A DNA stretch of 64,000 nucleotides from Acidimicrobiales bacterium (GTDB taxonomy: Bacteria; Actinomycetota; Acidimicrobiia; Acidimicrobiales; Acidimicrobilacustridaceae): positions 62,001 to 126,000 of the forward strand of contig JAGYKS010000025.1 in assembly GCA_018401565.1 (NCBI GenBank), written 5' to 3'. Shown here piece by piece: positions 40,645 through 51,059 of the stretch (positions within the stretch are counted from its first letter, which is position 1; every line of letters starts with the position of its first letter). The position numbers and the translations under genes are program-made. The notes beneath the pieces were generated by a model. That model saw only the letters and a program-made list of their open reading frames with translations, had not been told where the DNA came from and did no database searches.

Positions 40645-41034
40645 GACGCGGAATCTGTTGACATGCAAGTAAGGGCTCGGGACGTATTGATGGATGAACA
40701 CGCCGGGCTATTTCCCCAATGGGCTGGAACTGCCTTGTCATCAGTTCCCCAACTTCCTTGTTGACCCATACACGGCAGGGGGATTCGGGCGTTCGCAGGT
40801 TCGGCAGACCGTTCCATTGGGATCAGATTCGGACGGTCGCGCACGATTGGTAGCACCAGAAGACAACGCATCCGATCACTCTTTGTGGTGTTAAGGACCA
40901 CTCATGGTGATCACCATAGGATGCAAATACCACCTTCTCCATGAAGAGGCGGAGCGGCGTCGACCATTGACGGCAAACCGCCGCCCAATCCCCCGGAGTT
41001 CAATGGCTTCGTCAGGGGGTCCCCACTCCTCTTG
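40645..41034. other. 390-bp AT-richer gap upstream of purL
   Basis: No conserved frame on either strand. It contains a 14-bp perfect palindrome, ATGGTGATCACCAT, at 40904-40917, and TTGACG near 40967. It separates purQ from purL, which in many actinobacteria are adjacent, so purL has its own promoter here. Confidence 0.5.
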
Positions 41035-41040
41035 TAGCGT
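41035..41040 (+). promoter_or_regulatory. -10 box of leaderless purL
   Basis: TAGCGT (extended as TGTAGCGT), 7 nt before the ATG at 41048. Confidence 0.5.
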
Positions 41041-41047
41041 GCGGGGA

Positions 41048-43307
41048 ATGAGCGAGCCCGTGCACCGCGCCCTTGGTCTCACCGACGACGAAGCCGAGCA
41101 GATCGACACGATCCTCGGACGGCAGGCCAACCACCTCGAGTTGGCCATGTTCTCGGTCATGTGGTCCGAGCACTGCTCGTACAAGTCGTCTCGCATCCAT
41201 CTCAAGCGTCTGCCCACCGAGGCGCCCTGGGTGCTTGTGGGTCCGGGTGAAAACGCCGGGGTGGTGGACGTGGGCGACGGCATTGCCGTGGCCATCCGCA
41301 TCGAGAGCCACAACCACCCGTCGGCCATCGAGCCCTATCAGGGCGCAGCCACCGGTGCCGGTGGCATCCTGCGCGACATCTTCACCATGGGGGCCCGTCC
41401 CATCGCCTTGATGGACCCCCTGCGGTTCGGTCCGCTCGACGACCCCCGCAGCCGCTGGATCGCCGAGGGCGTGGTCAGCGGCATTTCTGGCTACGGGAAC
41501 TCGGTGGGTGTGCCCACGGTGGGTGGCGAGACGGTGTTCGACGCCACCTACACCGGCAATCCCCTGGTGAACGTGCTGTGTGTGGGTGTGCTGCCCGTCG
41601 ATCGGCTGGTGCTGGGCCAGGCCAGCGGGGTGGGCAACGTGGCCGTGCTGCTGGGGTCGGCCACCGGGCGCGACGGCATCGGCGGTGTGAGCGTGCTGGC
41701 CTCAGCCGGCTTTGACGACAACGACACCGACAAGCGACCCAGCGTGCAGGTGGGCGACCCGTTCGAAGAGAAGCGACTCATCGAGGCGTGCCTCGAACTG
41801 CTCGACGCCAAGCTGGTGGTGGGCATCCAGGACCTGGGCGGCGCCGGTCTGGCCTGTGCCACCAGCGAGACGGCATCGCGCGGTGGGGTTGGCATGGACG
41901 TCGACGTGTCGGCCATCCCACGCCGTGAGCAGGGCATGGAGCCGTTCGAGGTCATGACCAGCGAGAGCCAGGAGCGCATGCTGGCCATCGTCGAGCCCGG
42001 TGACCTCGAGGCCGTGCTGGCCATCTGCGACAAGTGGGAGGTGCGTGCGGCCGTGATCGGCACCGTCACCCCTGGCATTGAGAACTCCGATGGCGGTCGG
42101 CTGCGCATCGTGGACCCCGACGCCGGGGTGCTGGCTGATGTTCCCGCTGCTGCCCTGCACGACGAAGCGCCCCTTTATGACAGGCCTCGCCAGGCTCCGG
42201 CCGGGTTTGATGAGGTGGCCCGGGTGGGTCCGTCGTCAGGTCCCATGCCCGGGTGCGACGACCCCGCCGGCGATCTTTTGAACCTGCTGTGCGATCCCGT
42301 CGTGGGTGTTTCGCCAGTACGACCATCAGTTGTTCCTCAATACCGTGGTCGGGCCCGGCGGTGACGGCACCGTGTTGCGGCTGCGTCACCCCGACACCGG
42401 CGCCGACACCGGCCGCGGGCTGGCACTGACCACCGACGGCAACCACCGCTGGTGCGCCGTGGACCCCCGGGTGGGCACCGCCTCCATCGTGGCCGAGGCC
42501 ATGCTCAACATCGCCGTGGTGGGCGGCACCCCACTGGCGCTGGTGAACTGCCTCAACTTCGGCAACCCCGAGCATCCCGAGGTGATGTGGCAGCTGTCGG
42601 AGGCCATCGACGGCATGTCCGACGCCTGCACCGCCTTTGGCATCCCGGTGGTGGGCGGCAACGTGAGCCTGTACAACGAGTCGGCCGGTGTGGACATCGA
42701 CCCCACTCCGGTGGTGGGTCTGCTGGGCATGGTGGACCGCCTCGAGGTGCCGCCCCCGGGCCCCACCCTCACCGACGGCGGTCGTCTGGTGGTCATCGGG
42801 CCGCCGGTGCAGGGCGAATTGTCGGGCTCGGCGTGGGCAGCGGCAAAGGGTCACCGCGGTGGCGGTCTGCCATCGCTGGACTTCGGCGTGCACGCCGAAG
42901 TGGCCCGAGTGGTCACCCAGCTGGTGGCCGCCGGGCTGGTGACCGGCGCCCACGACATCGCCGAAGGAGGCCTGGGTGTGGCGGTGGCCGAGATGGTGTG
43001 CCATTCCGGGCTTGGCGCCACCATCGCCCGGGTGGCCGACCACGTGGACCTGTTCGGTGAGTCGCCGTCTCGTGTGGTGGTGTGCGTGCCGGCTGACGAT
43101 CTGGCCACGGTGATCAACGTGTGTGAGACCGCAGGGGTGGGCACGATGCGCATCGGCGTGGCCGGCGGTGAACGGCTGGCCATCAAGGGATTGGTGGACC
43201 TGGCCGTCGACGATGTTGTTGACGCCTGGCGCGGACGCCTGCCTGGCGCGCTCGGTCACGGGCACAAGCCAGGGGTGACCTCGCAGCGGACGCTTTGGGA
43301 TTGGTAG
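41048..43307 (+). CDS. purL: FGAM synthase catalytic subunit PurL, frameshifted
   Basis: ATP-dependent amidation of FGAR, with PurQ and PurS. About 752 residues, the small PurL type. Seen: [16 protein letters not shown] (catalytic His region), [36 protein letters not shown], and in the second half VRQYDHQ-like [34 protein letters not shown] and [13 protein letters not shown]. The two halves are in different frames; the break is near 42300, just before WVFRQYD. The 3' end ([11 protein letters not shown]) is partly duplicated at 44165, ahead of purF. Confidence 0.94.
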
Positions 43308-43363
43308 CCGATCGGGGTGGCCGGCCACCGGCGTGGCCTCGTGATGGCGCAGGGTGCGCACCC
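43272..43363 (+). repeat. Left copy of a ~92-bp imperfect direct repeat (purL 3' end plus purF-start remnant)
   Basis: Begins with GGGGTGACCTCGCAG in the last purL codons and ends with AGGGTGCGCACCC. Its right half (GTGGCCTCGTGATGGCGC) matches the purF start region. The second copy is 44165-44257; the first 15 and last 13 bases are identical and the middle is diverged. Confidence 0.75.
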
Positions 43364-43560
43364 TGAAGTGGGAACCTGCGGGTTGTCCCGAGGTGGGTTT
43401 CTGGTTCCCGGCCAACATTCTCACTGGGCTCTTACTCCCCTCTGGTCCGCAGCTCACATTGAACCGGCAGCATGAAACTGAAGGCGGGTTGCGTCACCTG
43501 CAGGTTCGCCTCCAACCACGACAGTCGTCGGCACCGCCGGCGACCAAGGAGGACAGCGGC

Positions 43561-44085
43561 ATGGTCAGGAAACCATTCATCGCGGCCAAGGGCTCCCACA
43601 CAGGAGTTGTTCCTCGCCTTGCCCGCTCGCTCGCTTTGGTGCTGTCGCTCACCGTTGGTCTGACGACTGTGGTGGCCTGCTCGAACGACGAGGCAGCGAA
43701 CGACGAGGCAGCGAGCGACGAGGCAGTGAACGTTGCGCCCGACGTGTCGACGACGACATCGTCACCACCATCGTCGACCACGACATCGGCCCCGACTGAC
43801 GCGCTGAGCACGGGGGGAGGGCCCCAGGTCCCACCTTGTGGAACCTATGACGTCACCGAGCTGCAGACCGTGGCCGGTCAACAGTTCCCACCGGGTGAGT
43901 ATCTGATTCATGCCTTTGGCATCTCCTGCGAGGACGTCATGGGCGACACCGGTCTGTGGAGTGAGTTCCTGATGCTGGACGACAATGCGCCGTTGCCCGA
44001 ACCCTGGAGTTTCCTGGAGGGCGCGGTGGGGGCACCGAAATTCATCACAGGACCCGGTGTGGGTTTTCGCGTCCAGGCGGTCTAG
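43561..44085 (+). CDS. Small secreted lipoprotein, function unknown
   Basis: 174 residues. N-terminal signal with a lipobox (TTVVACSN, Cys near residue 40), a low-complexity linker built from a 15-bp tandem repeat (NDEAA, NDEAA, SDEAV) and a Ser/Thr-rich stretch, then a compact C-terminal domain of ~75 residues starting VPPCGTYDVTELQTVAGQQFPPGEYLIHAFGISC with two cysteines that could pair. I do not recognise the family. AAGGAGG lies 6-12 nt upstream of the ATG. It interrupts the purL-purF neighbourhood and is bracketed by copies of the purL/purF junction, so it looks inserted. Confidence 0.75.
   Translation: MVRKPFIAAKGSHTGVVPRLARSLALVLSLTVGLTTVVACSNDEAANDEAASDEAVNVAPDVSTTTSSPPSSTTTSAPTDALSTGGGPQVPPCGTYDVTELQTVAGQQFPPGEYLIHAFGISCEDVMGDTGLWSEFLMLDDNAPLPEPWSFLEGAVGAPKFITGPGVGFRVQAV
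43684..43728 (+). repeat. 15-bp tandem repeat, three copies, inside the lipoprotein gene
   Basis: AACGACGAGGCAGCG twice (43684-43713), then AGCGACGAGGCAGTG (43714-43728). In frame; encodes NDEAA/NDEAA/SDEAV just after the lipidated cysteine. Confidence 0.9.
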
Positions 44086-44115
44086 CGACCCAGCTTCGAC
44101 GGGCAGGACAGCTCG

Positions 44116-44155
44116 TAAGGCCCGACAGGGCTCGAACCGTGACCGCTGCCGATCC
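44116..44155 (-). other. Decayed tRNA 3'-half-like sequence
   Basis: On the minus strand GGTCAC-GGTTCGAGCCCTGT-CGGGCC has the layout of a tRNA variable loop, T-arm and acceptor strand; with one A restored the T-stem ACAGG/CCTGT is perfect. No matching anticodon arm or 5' half is upstream, so this is a remnant at most. Confidence 0.35.
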
Positions 44156-44164
44156 GTCTTCGGT

Positions 44165-44257
44165 GGGGTGACCTCGCAGTGGGTGCGTTGATGACCGGTA
44201 CCGGGTCGGGGTGGCTGGTCGCTAGCATGGCCTCGTGACGGCGGAGGGTGCGCACCC
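44165..44257 (+). repeat. Right copy of the ~92-bp imperfect direct repeat (purL-end remnant plus purF start)
   Basis: Starts with GGGGTGACCTCGCAGTGG, which reads GVTSQW in the purL end frame, and runs through the purF -10 box and first codons to AGGGTGCGCACCC. See copy 43272-43363. Confidence 0.75.
44223..44228 (+). promoter_or_regulatory. -10 box of leaderless purF
   Basis: TAGCAT, 6 nt before the GTG at 44235. Confidence 0.5.
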
Positions 44258-45902
44258 GGATCTCGTTCAACTTGATGAGACCCCGGGCCACGAGTGCGGC
44301 GTGTTTGGTGTGTACGCCCCCAACCAGCCCGTGGCCCACCTGACCTATCTGGGGTTGTACGCCCTGCAGCACCGTGGTCAGGAGTCGGCCGGCATGGCGG
44401 TGTCCGACGGTGACACGGTGACGGTGATGAAGGACATGGGTCTGGTGTCCAACGCCTTCGACGACCGGATGCTGGCGGCGCTCACCGGGCATCTGGCCAT
44501 CGGACACACCCGCTACTCCACCACCGGGTCCAGCCAGTGGAGCAACGCCCAGCCCTTCTACCGCAACGTGGGTGACCACTCGTTTGCGCTGGCCCACAAC
44601 GGCAACCTCGTCAACACCGCCGACCTCGCCGCCGAGCTGGGGATGCTTCCCGGCGCCGTCACCTCAGACAGCGACCTGGTGGCCGAGCTCATCGAGAACG
44701 AGCTGGCCGCTGGCGCACCCCCTGCCGGCGACGGCGCCGCCAACGCCGGCTCCTCCGCTGCCGACGACGGCACTGCCGATGACGACCCACTGGTGCGTGC
44801 CCTGGCCGCCGTCGCACCCCGGCTGGACGGGGCGTTCTCGTTCGTGCTGTGCGACGAAACCCACGTCATCGGGCTGCGTGACCCGCACGGCTTTTGGCCG
44901 CTGGTGCTGGGCCGACTCGACGACGGCTGGGTGCTGGCATCGGAAACCCCGGCGCTCGACGTGGTTGGTGCGGTGTTCATCCGCGAGATCGAACCCGGCG
45001 AGATGGTGGTGATCGGTCCCGACGGGCCCCGCACCGTGCGGCCGTTCCCGGCCGGCGAGGTGGACCCCCACCTGTGCCTGTTCGAGTTCGTGTATTTCCA
45101 TCGTCCCGACGGCCGGCTCTACAACCGCAGCGTGCACACCGCCCGAGTGGCCATGGGGGCCCGACTGGCCGACCAGGCGCCGGTGGCCGCCGACATGGTG
45201 ATGGGCGTCCCCGAGTCGGGCCTGCCGGCCGCTGAAGGCTACGCCCGGCAATCGGGCATCCCCTATGGGCAGGGACTGGTCAAGAACCGCTACATCGGGC
45301 GCACCTTCATCGCCCCCAACCAGCAGTTGCGTGCCCTCGGGGTGCGCATGAAGCTGAACCCGCTGGTGGACTCGATCCGCGGCAAGCGCATCGTGGTGGT
45401 CGACGACTCCATCGTGCGCGGCACCACCACCCGGGCCATGGTGTCGATGCTGCGCGAGTCGGGGGCCGCCGAGGTCCACCTGCGCATCTCGTCGCCGCCC
45501 TATCGCTGGCCGTGCTTCTACGGCATGGACACCGGGCAGCACGGCGACCTGCTGGCCGCCAACCTGAGCGTGGATGAGATAGCCGGCTATCTGAACGTGG
45601 ACAGCATCGCCTACCTCACCCTGGATCGTCTGGTGGACGCCATCGGGGCCGTGGGGGCGGGATTCTGTGATGCCTGCCTCACCGGGAACTACCCCGTGGC
45701 GGTGCCGGTTGACCTCAGCAAGAGGGTCCTCGAGCCCGACGCCCCCGACCCCACCGACCAGGCCCCCAACGCCCTGCACCTGTTGTTCGAAAGCGAGATG
45801 AGTCGGCCGGCTGACGATGCCCGCGATGCCCGTGACGCCCGCGATGCCCGTGACGCCCGTGCGAGAACCACGCCGGTCGACGACAGCGCCGAGGGGAACT
45901 GA
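44235..45902 (+). CDS. purF: Amidophosphoribosyltransferase
   Basis: First committed step of purine synthesis: PRPP plus glutamine to phosphoribosylamine. 555 residues, intact. A ~20-residue propeptide precedes the catalytic Cys in HECGVFGVY. The glutaminase part continues with ALQHRGQESAGM and HTRYSTTG; the PRPP loop is IVVVDDSIVRGTTT. A Gly/Ala-rich insert (about residues 156-180) and a C-terminal tail made of DAR repeats are not typical and look like low-complexity expansions. Cysteines near the C-terminus (FCDACLTGNYP) fit the Fe-S-binding type of PurF. Confidence 0.95.
   Translation: MTAEGAHPDLVQLDETPGHECGVFGVYAPNQPVAHLTYLGLYALQHRGQESAGMAVSDGDTVTVMKDMGLVSNAFDDRMLAALTGHLAIGHTRYSTTGSSQWSNAQPFYRNVGDHSFALAHNGNLVNTADLAAELGMLPGAVTSDSDLVAELIENELAAGAPPAGDGAANAGSSAADDGTADDDPLVRALAAVAPRLDGAFSFVLCDETHVIGLRDPHGFWPLVLGRLDDGWVLASETPALDVVGAVFIREIEPGEMVVIGPDGPRTVRPFPAGEVDPHLCLFEFVYFHRPDGRLYNRSVHTARVAMGARLADQAPVAADMVMGVPESGLPAAEGYARQSGIPYGQGLVKNRYIGRTFIAPNQQLRALGVRMKLNPLVDSIRGKRIVVVDDSIVRGTTTRAMVSMLRESGAAEVHLRISSPPYRWPCFYGMDTGQHGDLLAANLSVDEIAGYLNVDSIAYLTLDRLVDAIGAVGAGFCDACLTGNYPVAVPVDLSKRVLEPDAPDPTDQAPNALHLLFESEMSRPADDARDARDARDARDARARTTPVDDSAEGN
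45816..45860 (+). repeat. 18-bp tandem repeat in the purF C-terminal tail
   Basis: GATGCCCGC (45816-45824) then GATGCCCGTGACGCCCGC and GATGCCCGTGACGCCCGT (45825-45860); encodes Asp-Ala-Arg repeats 40 bp before the stop. Confidence 0.9.
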
Positions 45903-45906
45903 ACCG

Positions 45907-46937
45907 ATGGGGAGACCTACGCCGCCGCCGGTGTGGACATCGCCGCCGGCGAACGGGCCGTGGACCGCATCAAGCCGATGGTGGCGTCCACCGTGCGGCC
46001 CGAGGTGCTCGGCGGGATCGGCGGCTTCGGAGGGTTGTTCGCCCTCGACACCGATCGCTACCGCCAGCCGGTGCTGGTGTCGTCCACCGACGGGGTGGGC
46101 ACCAAGGCCATGGTGGCGGCCGCCTCCGGTCGCCTGACCACCATCGGCATCGACCTGGTGGCCATGTGCGTGGATGATCTGGTGTGCCAGGGGGCCGAAC
46201 CGCTGTTCTTCCTCGACTACGTATCGGTGGGTCAGTTGGACCCCGACCGCATGGCCGACCTGGTGTCCGGGGTGGCCGACGGTTGCCGTCAGGCCGGGTG
46301 TGCCCTGGTGGGTGGCGAGATGGCCGAGCATCCCGGGGTGATGGACTCCGGTGACTTCGACCTGGTGGGCTTCGCCGTGGGTGTGGTCGAGCGCGACCGC
46401 ATCATCACCGGGATGTCGATCGCAGCGGGAGACGTGCTGGTGGGCCTGCGGTCGCCCAACCTGCGATCCAACGGGTTCTCGCTGGCCCGGCGGGTGTTGC
46501 TGGAGCGCGCTGGCCTCGCACTGGACGGCCCCGCATTCGATGGTGCCGATCACGACCTGGCCACCGAACTGCTCAGCCCGTCGGTGATCTATGCCCCGGC
46601 GGTCCTGCAATTGCTCAACGCCGTGGACGTGCACGGCCTGGCCCACATCACCGGTGGGGGCATCCCCGGAAACCTCAACCGGGTCCTGCCTGCCGGCACG
46701 GCGGCCACCGTGGACACCTCAGCGTGGACCCCGCCGCCGGTGTTCGCCGAGATCGCTCGTCTGGGCGACGTCGCCGCTGATGAGATGGCCCGCACGTTCA
46801 ACATGGGTATCGGTCTGGTGGCGGTGGTGTCGCCCACCGACGTCGACGCCACGCTGGCGGTGCTGGACACTGCCGGACACCAGCCGGTGGTGATCGGCGA
46901 GGTCATCGCCGGCGACGGCTCGGTGGTCCTGAACTAG
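45907..46937 (+). CDS. purM: AIR synthetase (phosphoribosylformylglycinamidine cyclo-ligase), start region frameshifted
   Basis: Makes AIR from FGAM with ATP. About 343 residues: GVDIAAGERAVDRIKPM near the N-terminus, GGFGGLFAL, STDGVGTKAMVA, DLVCQGAEPLFFLDY, GGEMAEHPGVM, and a C-terminal FNMGIGLVAVV. The family start GETYAAAGVDI is encoded, but no ATG is in frame: an ATG sits at 45907, one base out of frame, followed by GGGG, so one G is probably missing. Otherwise translation would begin at the GTG at 45933. It follows purF by 4 bp. Confidence 0.92.
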
Positions 46938-47051
46938 CTCACGGTCCTGAGCGGGTTCACGGGGTGCCGCAGCTGATGGCGCCCTGGCGAATCCGACGGC
47001 GCGCTGCACGGGTGCCTGGGTGACGGTTGGGGCTTGTGCCACAGGCGCGAC

Positions 47052-47057
47052 TACCGT
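47052..47057 (+). promoter_or_regulatory. -10 box of the leaderless malic enzyme gene
   Basis: TACCGT, 8 nt before the GTG at 47066. Confidence 0.45.
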
Positions 47058-47065
47058 TTCCCGCC

Positions 47066-48469
<1,404 letters not shown>

Positions 48470-48552
48470 CCCGCCGGTTGGTTTCCCCGCGGTGACGGTC
48501 GTCGCTTGTGCGACTATCGTCACAACGTCATTGAACGTTGGGGGAACAACAC

Positions 48553-50435
48553 ATGAACGTACGTCGTCTTAGCCTTGCCGTGGTCGTGTGCCTGGCGCTT
48601 GCGGCCTCGGTCGTGGCGTTGCCGGGTGTGCCGTCGGGTGCTGAACCGGTGGCGGGTGTGGCCAACGGGGCCCCGCCACAATTCGAGGGGTTCGACGACG
48701 TTCCCGGTGGCCGCTACTTCTCCACCCCGGTGAACTGGGCCGGGTCCATGGGCCTAACCAATGGTGTGGGCGACGGCGCCTACAAGCGGGTGTTCGGCCC
48801 CGAACGCACCATCGTCCGCCAGGAGTTCATCACGTGGCTGTGGCGTCTGGCCGGCATGCCCGGCATGCCCCCCGACGAACCCTTCCCGGCGTCGGGCTTC
48901 GCCGATGTGGTGCCGGGCAGGTACTACGAAATGGCCGTCAACTGGGCCAAGGCCACTGGCATCACCGAAGGCATCAAGGGTGGCACCGAGTTCGGGGTGG
49001 GCGTTCCGATCACCCGGGCGCAGATCATCTTGTTCTTGTGGCGCCTTGCCGGCGAACCCACCAACGCCCCACCCAGCGGCCTGACCGATGTACCCGAGGG
49101 CGTCGGGTTCTACGACGCCGTGAACTGGGGTGTGTCCGTGGGCATCACCACCGGCGTGGGCAACACCGGCAAGTTCCTGCCCGCCAACCTGGCCAAGCGG
49201 GCCGAGGCCATCACGATGCTGTTCCGTGACGTGACCCAGGACCTCGGCATCGACCCCGCTCACGACGCCGCCGTGCGCATCAACGAGATCCAGATGATGG
49301 GCACCCACAACAGCTACCGCCAGCGCACGCCGGCCCCACTGTTCAACACGCTGCTCAGCTTCCGGGATCTGGCCATACAAAATGGCGTCGATCCCTATCA
49401 GCTGGACTACGGCCATCGGCCACTGGACCAGCAGTTCACCCGTCTGGGGGCACGCCAGATCGAACTGGACGTGTTCGCCGACCCCGTTGGCGGGCTGTAC
49501 GCCAACCGGGTGTTCAACGATTTCCCGGGTGTGGGCATCCCTGCGGCATCTGGTGAGCCGGCGCTCGATGCACCCGGCTACAAGGTGCTGCACATCCAGG
49601 ACCTGGACTACGAATCCACCTGCCTCACCTTCGTGGCCTGCCTCGAGCAGGTCGAGGCGTGGTCGGATGCCAACCCCACCCATCTGCCCATCATGATCCT
49701 GGTCGAGGTCAAGTCCGACGCCATCCCGGCGATCATCGGTCTGCAGCCGGCGATCCCACCGGCCATCACCCCCGAGCTGCTCGACGCCCTCGACGCCGAG
49801 ATCCGGTCGGTCCTCGACCCCACCGACATGATCACCCCCGACGACGTGCGTGGCATCCTTCGACAGTGTGCGCCGCCGTCACCAGCGGCACTGGCTGGCC
49901 TACCCTGGCTCAGGCCCGGGGCAGGGTCATGTTCGGCCTCGACAACACCGGCGGATCCATCCTTGATGACTACGTGGGGCAGGCCAGAGATCTGGTCGGT
50001 CGGGCCATGTTCGCCGAGGTGGGTAAAGACGACCCCGGCGCCGCTTTCTTCAAGCGGAACACCGCCAGTGACGCCAGCACGCCTGGCCTCATCGAAGATG
50101 GATACATGGTGCGGACCCGTTCTGATGGGCCCTACACCTCGCTGTTGGTGGACGGGCCGTTGGTGAACGGCAAGCCCGTACCGGCGGTAGGACCCGGGAA
50201 GGTGGCCAGCGGTGTGTTCACCAGGTTGGCGGCCTGGACCAGCGGGGCCAGCTGGATCAGCTCCGACTACCTCGAACCCACCGATTCCACCTCGACTCCG
50301 GTGGGTACGGCCGGGAGCCTGTTCACCGCGTACCTGCCTGCCGGTGGCGTGGCCCGATGCAACCCCATCTCTGCCACCGAGGCCTGCGACGACTCCCTTC
50401 TTCTGGGTGACCTGTTCGAGTCTCCTGGCCAGTGA
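48553..50435 (+). CDS. Secreted SLH-domain protein with a Ca2+-dependent phosphoinositide phospholipase C-like domain, frameshifted
   Basis: Signal peptide (residues 1-32), then three S-layer-homology-type repeats (FDDVPGGRYFSTPVNW, FADVVPGRYYEMAVNW, LTDVPEGVGFYDAVNW), then a TIM-barrel domain beginning RINEIQMMGTHNSYRQR with DYGHRPLDQQFTRLGARQIELDVF, the pattern of the bacterial Ca2+-dependent PI-PLC-like family (PF16670 type). A frameshift near 49862 separates MITPDDVRG from AVTSGTGWPTLAQARGRVMFGLDNT. Repaired length is about 627 residues. SLH repeats bind wall polymers, so the enzyme is probably surface-attached; the lipid substrate is not evident. GGGGGAA lies before the ATG. Confidence 0.85.
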
Positions 50436-50602
50436 TGGCGGCATCGGGGCCGCTGGCGGCGTTCGTCGCCCGGCCCCCTGATGCCGTCACGTTCGATTTC
50501 TGGGACACCCTGATAGGCACCGGCACCTCGGGGACCCGTGCTGCCCGGACCGCATCTCCGGGGCCCGGACGCGTCAGAACCCCCGCGAAGGGGGTTCTGT
50601 AG
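50435..50602 (+). pseudogene. N-terminal fragment of a HAD-superfamily hydrolase
   Basis: 55 codons beginning MAASGPLAAFVARPPDAVTFDFWDTLIGTG: the first HAD motif (FDFWDTL, nucleophile Asp) is present, but the frame ends after ~25 more unrelated residues and the tRNA cluster follows at once. The start overlaps the stop of the SLH protein gene (TGATG). The rest of the hydrolase is absent, so this is a truncated relic unless the remainder moved elsewhere. Confidence 0.6.
50576..50598. terminator. Hairpin downstream of the tRNA cluster
   Basis: Perfect 9-bp stem AGAACCCCC/GGGGGTTCT with loop GCGAA, 4 bp beyond the 3' end of tRNA-Phe. No T tract on either side, so its role as a terminator is not certain. 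Confidence 0.45.
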
Positions 50603-50675
50603 TGGTCGGGACCGGCGTCGATCCGGTGACCTTCCGCTTTTCAGGCGGACGCTCTGCCAACTGAGCTACCCGACC
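50603..50675 (-). tRNA. tRNA-Phe (anticodon GAA)
   Basis: Acceptor GGTCGGG/CCCGACC, D-arm with AGCTCAGTTGGCAGAGC, anticodon stem TCCGC/GCGGA with loop CTGAAAA (GAA), T-loop in CGGATCGACGCCG (ATCGACG rather than the usual TTCGANN), discriminator A. CCA is not encoded. Last of a Glu-Asp-Phe cluster. Confidence 0.94.
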
Positions 50676-50730
50676 GGGCCGTTGTACCGGCCCGACGTCC
50701 GGTGGTGGACAGACGACGGCCGGTACAACG

Positions 50731-50808
50731 TGGCGGTCCCGACGGGATTTGAACCCGCGACCTCCGGCTTGACAGGCCGGCGTGCACTCCAAACTGCACC
50801 ACGGGACC
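50731..50808 (-). tRNA. tRNA-Asp (anticodon GTC)
   Basis: Acceptor GGTCCCG/CGGGACC, anticodon loop CTGTCAA (GTC) on a CCGGC/GCCGG stem, T-arm GCGGGTTCAAATCCCGT, discriminator G, and an encoded CCA (50731-50733). Confidence 0.95.
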
Positions 50809-50936
50809 ATCCGTGGACGGGACCGGAGTCCCGTTCGGTGCCCCGACCCCGAAAGACCTGGGCACCACCACGCCAGCGTGAGCCGGCGTAGCTTGACGAG
50901 CCTACCCCATCGGTATGCAACCGACGAAAAGGCTCG

Positions 50937-51012
50937 TGGTACCCCCAACGGGATTCGAACCCGTGCTGCCGGCGTGAAAGGCCGGTGTCCTAGGCCGCTA
51001 GACGATGGGGGC
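50937..51012 (-). tRNA. tRNA-Glu (anticodon TTC)
   Basis: Acceptor GCCCCCA/TGGGGGT (terminal G-U pair), anticodon loop CTTTCAC (TTC) on a CCGGC/GCCGG stem, T-arm CGGGTTCGAATCCCG, discriminator A, and an encoded CCA (50937-50939). First gene of the cluster. Confidence 0.95.
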
Positions 51013-51059
51013 CTGGCCGCCACGGCGGCGCTGTGAGGCTACCAGCCGCGCACACTGTC

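Noticed and set aside
44664..46646. A 660-codon leftward frame opposite purF/purM
   Set aside because: Same reason: a shadow of two strongly conserved genes, with His/Gly/Val-rich composition and no family motifs.
50538..51036. Frames crossing the Glu/Asp/Phe tRNA cluster
   Set aside because: Translations of tRNA genes and their flanks; no conserved protein.
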